Positions 60,292-64,000 of a DNA stretch of 64,000 bases are shown here, piece after piece. Positions within the stretch are counted from its first letter, which is position 1; each line of letters starts with the position of its first letter. The DNA comes from Prunella strophiata (lineage: Eukaryota > Chordata > Aves > Passeriformes > Prunellidae): assembly GCA_036583965.1 (NCBI GenBank), contig JAZBQD010000019.1:15887585-15951584 (forward strand), written 5' to 3'. The notes beneath the pieces were generated by a model. The model saw only the letters and a program-made list of their open reading frames with translations, did no database searches and was not told the origin of the DNA. The position numbers and the translations under genes were made by a program.

Positions 60292-60783
60292 TGTCACCTC
60301 CCTGCATCTCCTCAGCCTCCTCATCCTCCTCAGCCAAATCGAGTGACCTCTCTGCTTCAGTAGGGTCCTCCTCTGCAGCTTCATCTCCATCATCCTCCCG
60401 CTCCACACGCTCCCCTGCTACCTCCTTGCTGTGCTCCTGATCCTGCCTGGATGGCTCTTCTCCCTCATCCTCAAGCTCCAGGCTGTCCCTGGAGCCTCTG
60501 GGCTCCTCCTCTTCATCCCCTTGCTGCTGCTGCTCATCCTCACTGAAATTTTTGCCAATGTGGTTGTCCAAAACTTTGTTTCGATGGGTATCCTCTGTAT
60601 CCCTGATGTCATTGCTCTCAGCTTCCTCTTTCTCAACAGGGTTGGTATCCCATGGCCTGGGTTCCCTCTCCTCCAGGCTTTTTTCCTCCTCTCTTGAGTC
60701 TTCATTTTGCTGGGGCTTCTGTGCTGCCAGCTCAGCCAGGGACCCTGTGGGCTGCTCCTCTTCAGGGTGCTCCCCTGCAGCAT
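60292..60783 (-). CDS. CHGA: CHGA coding exon: acidic middle region
   Basis: This 492-nt exon runs from the acceptor tctccctctgtag to the donor gtacgt, in phase 1 at both ends. It encodes AAGEHPEEEQPTGSLAELAA, continues through a four-Gln run (SEDEQQQQGDEEEEPRG) and ends ERSLDLAEEDEEAEEMQGGD. The whole exon is acidic and low in complexity, with no cysteine and few hydrophobic residues. This matches the calcium-binding, disordered middle of chromogranin A, which is the least conserved part of the protein. Possible dibasic or Arg-rich cleavage points are scarce, so few small peptides are expected from this exon. Confidence 0.95.
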
Positions 60784-62399
60784 CTACAGAGGGAGAAACG
60801 AGAAGAAACACCTCTGCTGAGAGCTCATTTCACAACCAGCAAAGGCCAAGCATTTCTTAGGGAGCTTCAGCCCCACTCAGCAATCTGCTTAGGCAGCCCA
60901 GTGGATCCTTTTGCAAGTCACTTCAGCATATGCTTGCATTCAAGGAAGCAGTGTTCTCTCTGGTGCCTGTGCTCCTGGAGAGACTTGCAAGGCTGAAGTT
61001 AAACATATGCTGAAGTGCTTTGCTGCAGAACAGTCCTCATCACCAGTCTCTTGGGATGCCAGCCACGAAACTCACCCTGCATGAAACCAGACTGCATGTA
61101 AAATTCAATTATTTCGGAGTGTAATACAGCACTTGCACAGCTCTCCCTGCTCTGAGTGCTGCACTCACATCACATCCTTATTTCTCCCACCAGGCTGAAG
61201 AGGCAGCCAGCCCTGTTCACAGGGTGCTGGAGGGAGGAGGGGTGTCTGCTTCTGCAAAAGAGCTACTCAGCAGGAGCTTAATGTGGGCTGAGTATTTGCT
61301 CTTGCTCAAGGGAGACTGGCCTCTTTTAACACTATTAGCCAGAGAAAACACTTTGCAAAAGAAAATATGGAAGTTTAAAAGCCTGAGCGATATGGAAAGG
61401 TAAGTGCAGCCCCAAGGAGGGCTGAGGAGTATGCCAGGATGAAGGGATGCAGAGAGCTGGTCACACAAGGCTGGTGGCCACCTGTGACACTGTGCTGGTG
61501 TCACCAGACTGTCAGTGGGCCTGGTTGGCCCATGTGCCACATTTCATCTTCACTTCATCTTCCTCCATCTCCACGCTGCCAGAGCAAGAGTTTCAGGTGT
61601 GTCTTGGCAGTAGGGAGATGCAGTGCCACCATCCTACCTGTTGGATTTTGGTGGTGCTGGCTGCAGCAGCAGCAGCCCCTGGAGGTGTCACTCCTCATTG
61701 CTCTAAGTAGTTTTGGACTGATGTCACAGCAGTGCTGTGCTGCTGTGGGCCAGCCATGTGCCCCATGATGCTGCTTGAGACCCTCTGTGGGCACCCAGCT
61801 GCTGCTGGATGAGGAGTCACATCACCCCACATTTGCATTGTATCTTCCTGACAAGGAAAAGGGAAGGGGCCAACCCCTCCTTTCTGCTAAATTGCCTGTC
61901 TGTAGTAAGGCCAGAGAAACACTGACAAGGAGAAATCCCAGCTAAGGTGATCTTTCCAAGATATAGATGTTTTATGTGGATGTTTGCACTGTGTGTGTTT
62001 CAATTTTCCCTTCAGAGACTCATTACTTAATATCTTAGGTATCTGGAAACAAGGGTGACAGGCAAAAGTCCAGATTACCCTTGCTGATCACTGACTCTTT
62101 CAGTGTGGGATTTTCCCTGGCTGTGACTTACTTTAAGTGTTTAAGTGAGTGAAAGTGTCAGCAGCAGGGTGGAAAAGTCAGTATCACTTTAGTAACTTGA
62201 CCATCACCAGTTACTATAGCTCAGAGACTACGTGTTGTTTGAGCTGGTAAATAAGAACAAAGCAAACACCAGGTTGCTTGTGTGTGTCAGCAGCAGCATC
62301 AAAGGAAAGAGAAGCAGATGGACATATCAAGGCTGTTTGGAAGAAGATCCTTGTTTACAGCCTGACCTGGATTTCCCGGGGGTGGATGCTGACACTGAC
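60784..62399 (-). other. CHGA: CHGA intron
   Basis: This 1.6 kb phase-1 intron on the minus strand has the donor gtcagt. It contains a 14-bp perfect inverted repeat, 60919-60932 with 61004-61017. The flanking exons join in frame without any intermediate exon. I looked for one more acidic exon here and found no convincing candidate with the correct phase. Confidence 0.82.
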
Positions 62400-62498
62400 C
62401 TCTCTGCTTGTTCTTGTTGTTCTGACTTTCAAGGACTTCGGAAAGTTCATCTTCAAAGCCGCTATTTTTCTTCTGCTGCTGAGTTCTCTCATTGGCAC
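62400..62498 (-). CDS. CHGA: CHGA coding exon: end of vasostatin I and following helix
   Basis: This 99-nt exon on the minus strand follows the acceptor acttgacacag and is followed by gtcagt. Two bases complete a Gly codon. The exon encodes ANERTQQQKKNSGFEDELSE and then VLESQNNKNKQR, ending in phase 1. The KK pair at 62467-62472 is the conserved cleavage site that releases vasostatin I (the N-terminal 76 residues in mammals). The following SGFEDELSEVLESQ is among the best conserved blocks of chromogranin A. The end of the exon is unusually Asn/Lys-rich. Upstream exons, with the signal peptide and the two-cysteine loop, are not in the window. Confidence 0.95.
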
Positions 62499-64000
62499 CT
62501 GTGTCAAGTAACAAAAGGTAGGGAAAGGACAACAGTCCCTTCTGTGTTTCAGAAAGTAGAGGTAGGAAAATAAATCTGTGCCCCTTATGTTTGCTACAGT
62601 GGAAAAATCTACCTGGGAGCTGGGAGGAGTGAGACTGGAGGGTATGTGAATCAACTGCAGTAACAAAACCACAATCAAAAACATCATCTGCAGGAAAGAA
62701 AACGGTCCCTAAATAGAAATGCAGGGTTTCCAGTAAAACTAATATTGATGGAGATCTAGGGAATAAGAGGTGCTGAACTGCAGCACACTGAGGGCAACAA
62801 AAGACTTCATCACCAGAGTATTGAAAGATTGCCTTCTGCCAGATTCTGCCTATGCACCTCTGTTGAGGTGAGGACTGAGAGCTCCTGTGTCCTCCAACCT
62901 GGTTGTGGGGGCCTGTCTCTCCTGCTTGCTGGGAGGAAGAAGCAGCATTCATTCTCACTGCAGGGGTAGTCTGGGGCTCCAAGGCCCCATACCTTAGCTC
63001 TGGGATTATGGAGCCTGCTAGAAAAATACAACACCCTGGGGAGAGGTGTCTGAAAGCAGCATGAGCTGGAGGTTAGGCTGCAGCTGTCCTGGCAACCAGC
63101 AATGGGATCTGCAAGCCAAACAAGCCCTGTCTAAACCAGCTCATGCCCTGCTTCTATGCCTTAATGCAAGAGCAAGAGCCAATGCTGCCAGCCCAGTCCT
63201 CTCTAGCCCAGAACTGAATGGTGTGGGCTCTCCAGCCTGAGCAAAATCAGCTGCACCAGCACAGAGGACACCAAGATTAACACCTTTGCTTTTCCCTTGG
63301 TCTACAAGACTGTTTCACCCCCAGTCTCTGTGATCTGTAGGCTGGATCTCACATTACCCTGGGACTAAGTGGTGTGATGGGCTCAGGCTGAGGAAAGAGT
63401 GGAGCAAGGTGCACCTCCATGTAACAAGTTCCTTCTCATGGACTCCATGCTGAGTGGCACAGCCTGTCTGATATCTGAGTGCTCCTCCTGAAATCCCTGG
63501 TGAGCCTGGGCAGCCATATCCCAGCATACTGAAAAGACCATTTCTTCTTTTTTCTGGATCACCAGAGCATCTGGTGGAGGAGCATCTGGCCCCTCCACCA
63601 TTTGGGTAGTGACTAAAATGTGGCTTTGGGAGCTGCATGAGACTCTTTCCCAACTCTGAATTCCTGAATTTTTCCTCTCCTTTCTCCCTCTTGCCTCTGT
63701 GGCCTCCTTAATCTGAAAGCATCCTGTTGGCACTGCCTTCCAGCCATCTCTGGCAGAATCACCACACAGCAGTAGGGCACAGGGATGCCCTTAGTCATTG
63801 TTTCTCTGGTGATGCCCAGCTGCCCCCTGCTTACCCCAGGGAGAAGGAGTGGGGAAGGCCAGGAGGTGCTCTCCCTGCAGCCTGAGGAGAGCCCTGTTGC
63901 AGCCTCACCCAGAGAGAAGGATCTGGAGTAGCCCTGAAGTAGCCTTGCCTGGGATCTGCATGTTGGCTCTGGGCAACTGAGCACCTGAGAATGTCCCTTT
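62499..64000 (-). other. CHGA: CHGA intron (partial), running off the window
   Basis: This sequence lies upstream of the vasostatin-side exon on the minus strand. I looked for the exon carrying the Cys-loop and helix that should precede it and saw none up to position 64000. CHGA therefore continues to the right. Open frames of 60-120 codons here show no recognisable product. No repeat was recognised. Confidence 0.75.

Noticed and set aside
61545..61575. Possible extra acidic CHGA exon on the minus strand (acceptor ctcttgctctggcag, then codons for VEMEEDEVKMK)
   Set aside because: The acidic frame needs an incoming phase of 2, while both flanking CHGA exons are phase 1, and the frame soon reaches a stop. 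Treated as chance.
1..64000. Endogenous retrovirus, CRISPR array, tRNA or rRNA genes
   Set aside because: No paired long terminal repeats, retroviral protein blocks, regular repeat-spacer array or recognisable tRNA/rRNA sequence was seen on either strand.

Overview
The window is vertebrate nuclear DNA, most likely from a bird. Seven CR1 non-LTR retrotransposon fragments are scattered over both strands, and I saw no Alu- or L1-like repeat. The two genes I can identify are vertebrate ITPK1 and chromogranin A (CHGA). They lie tail to tail, as I recall for the human orthologues on chromosome 14q32. The species cannot be fixed from the sequence. I recall the avian locus being on the equivalent of chicken chromosome 5.

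Positions 1-33141 are AT-rich and appear to be one very long ITPK1 intron containing five CR1 fragments; I recognised no exon there. Positions 33142-48022 (+ strand) carry the last six coding exons of ITPK1, the inositol-tetrakisphosphate 1-kinase (ATP-grasp fold). All six have clean AG/GT borders and their phases join exactly. They encode 286 residues from a codon equivalent to human residue 122 to the stop. All magnesium ligands and the known substrate-contact His and Lys residues are present. The 5' exons, about 121 residues, lie left of the window. From 48023 a 3' untranslated region with several polyadenylation signals may run as far as about 54.25 kb.

Positions 54.25-56.3 kb are a short intergenic strip with a G-run, a TTTTG low-complexity tract and one CR1 3' end. 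From 56.3 kb to the right edge the minus strand holds the 3' part of CHGA: polyadenylation signal, 3' UTR, terminal exon and three upstream coding exons. These give about 382 residues of the prohormone. Homologues of the vasostatin-I cleavage site, the pancreastatin amidation site, the catestatin core, WE-14 and serpinin can be read directly. The signal peptide and disulfide-loop exons lie right of the window. A dense CpG island covers the CHGA terminal exon and 3' UTR.

The two genes are neighbours without a shared pathway: ITPK1 is a cytosolic enzyme of inositol phosphate metabolism, and CHGA is a secretory-granule prohormone. I found no operon, CRISPR array, viral element or other accessory system. 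The most interesting signals are the avian forms of the CHGA peptides, the 3' CpG island, an unusually long open reading frame into an ITPK1 intron, and an exon-like segment between two ITPK1 exons.
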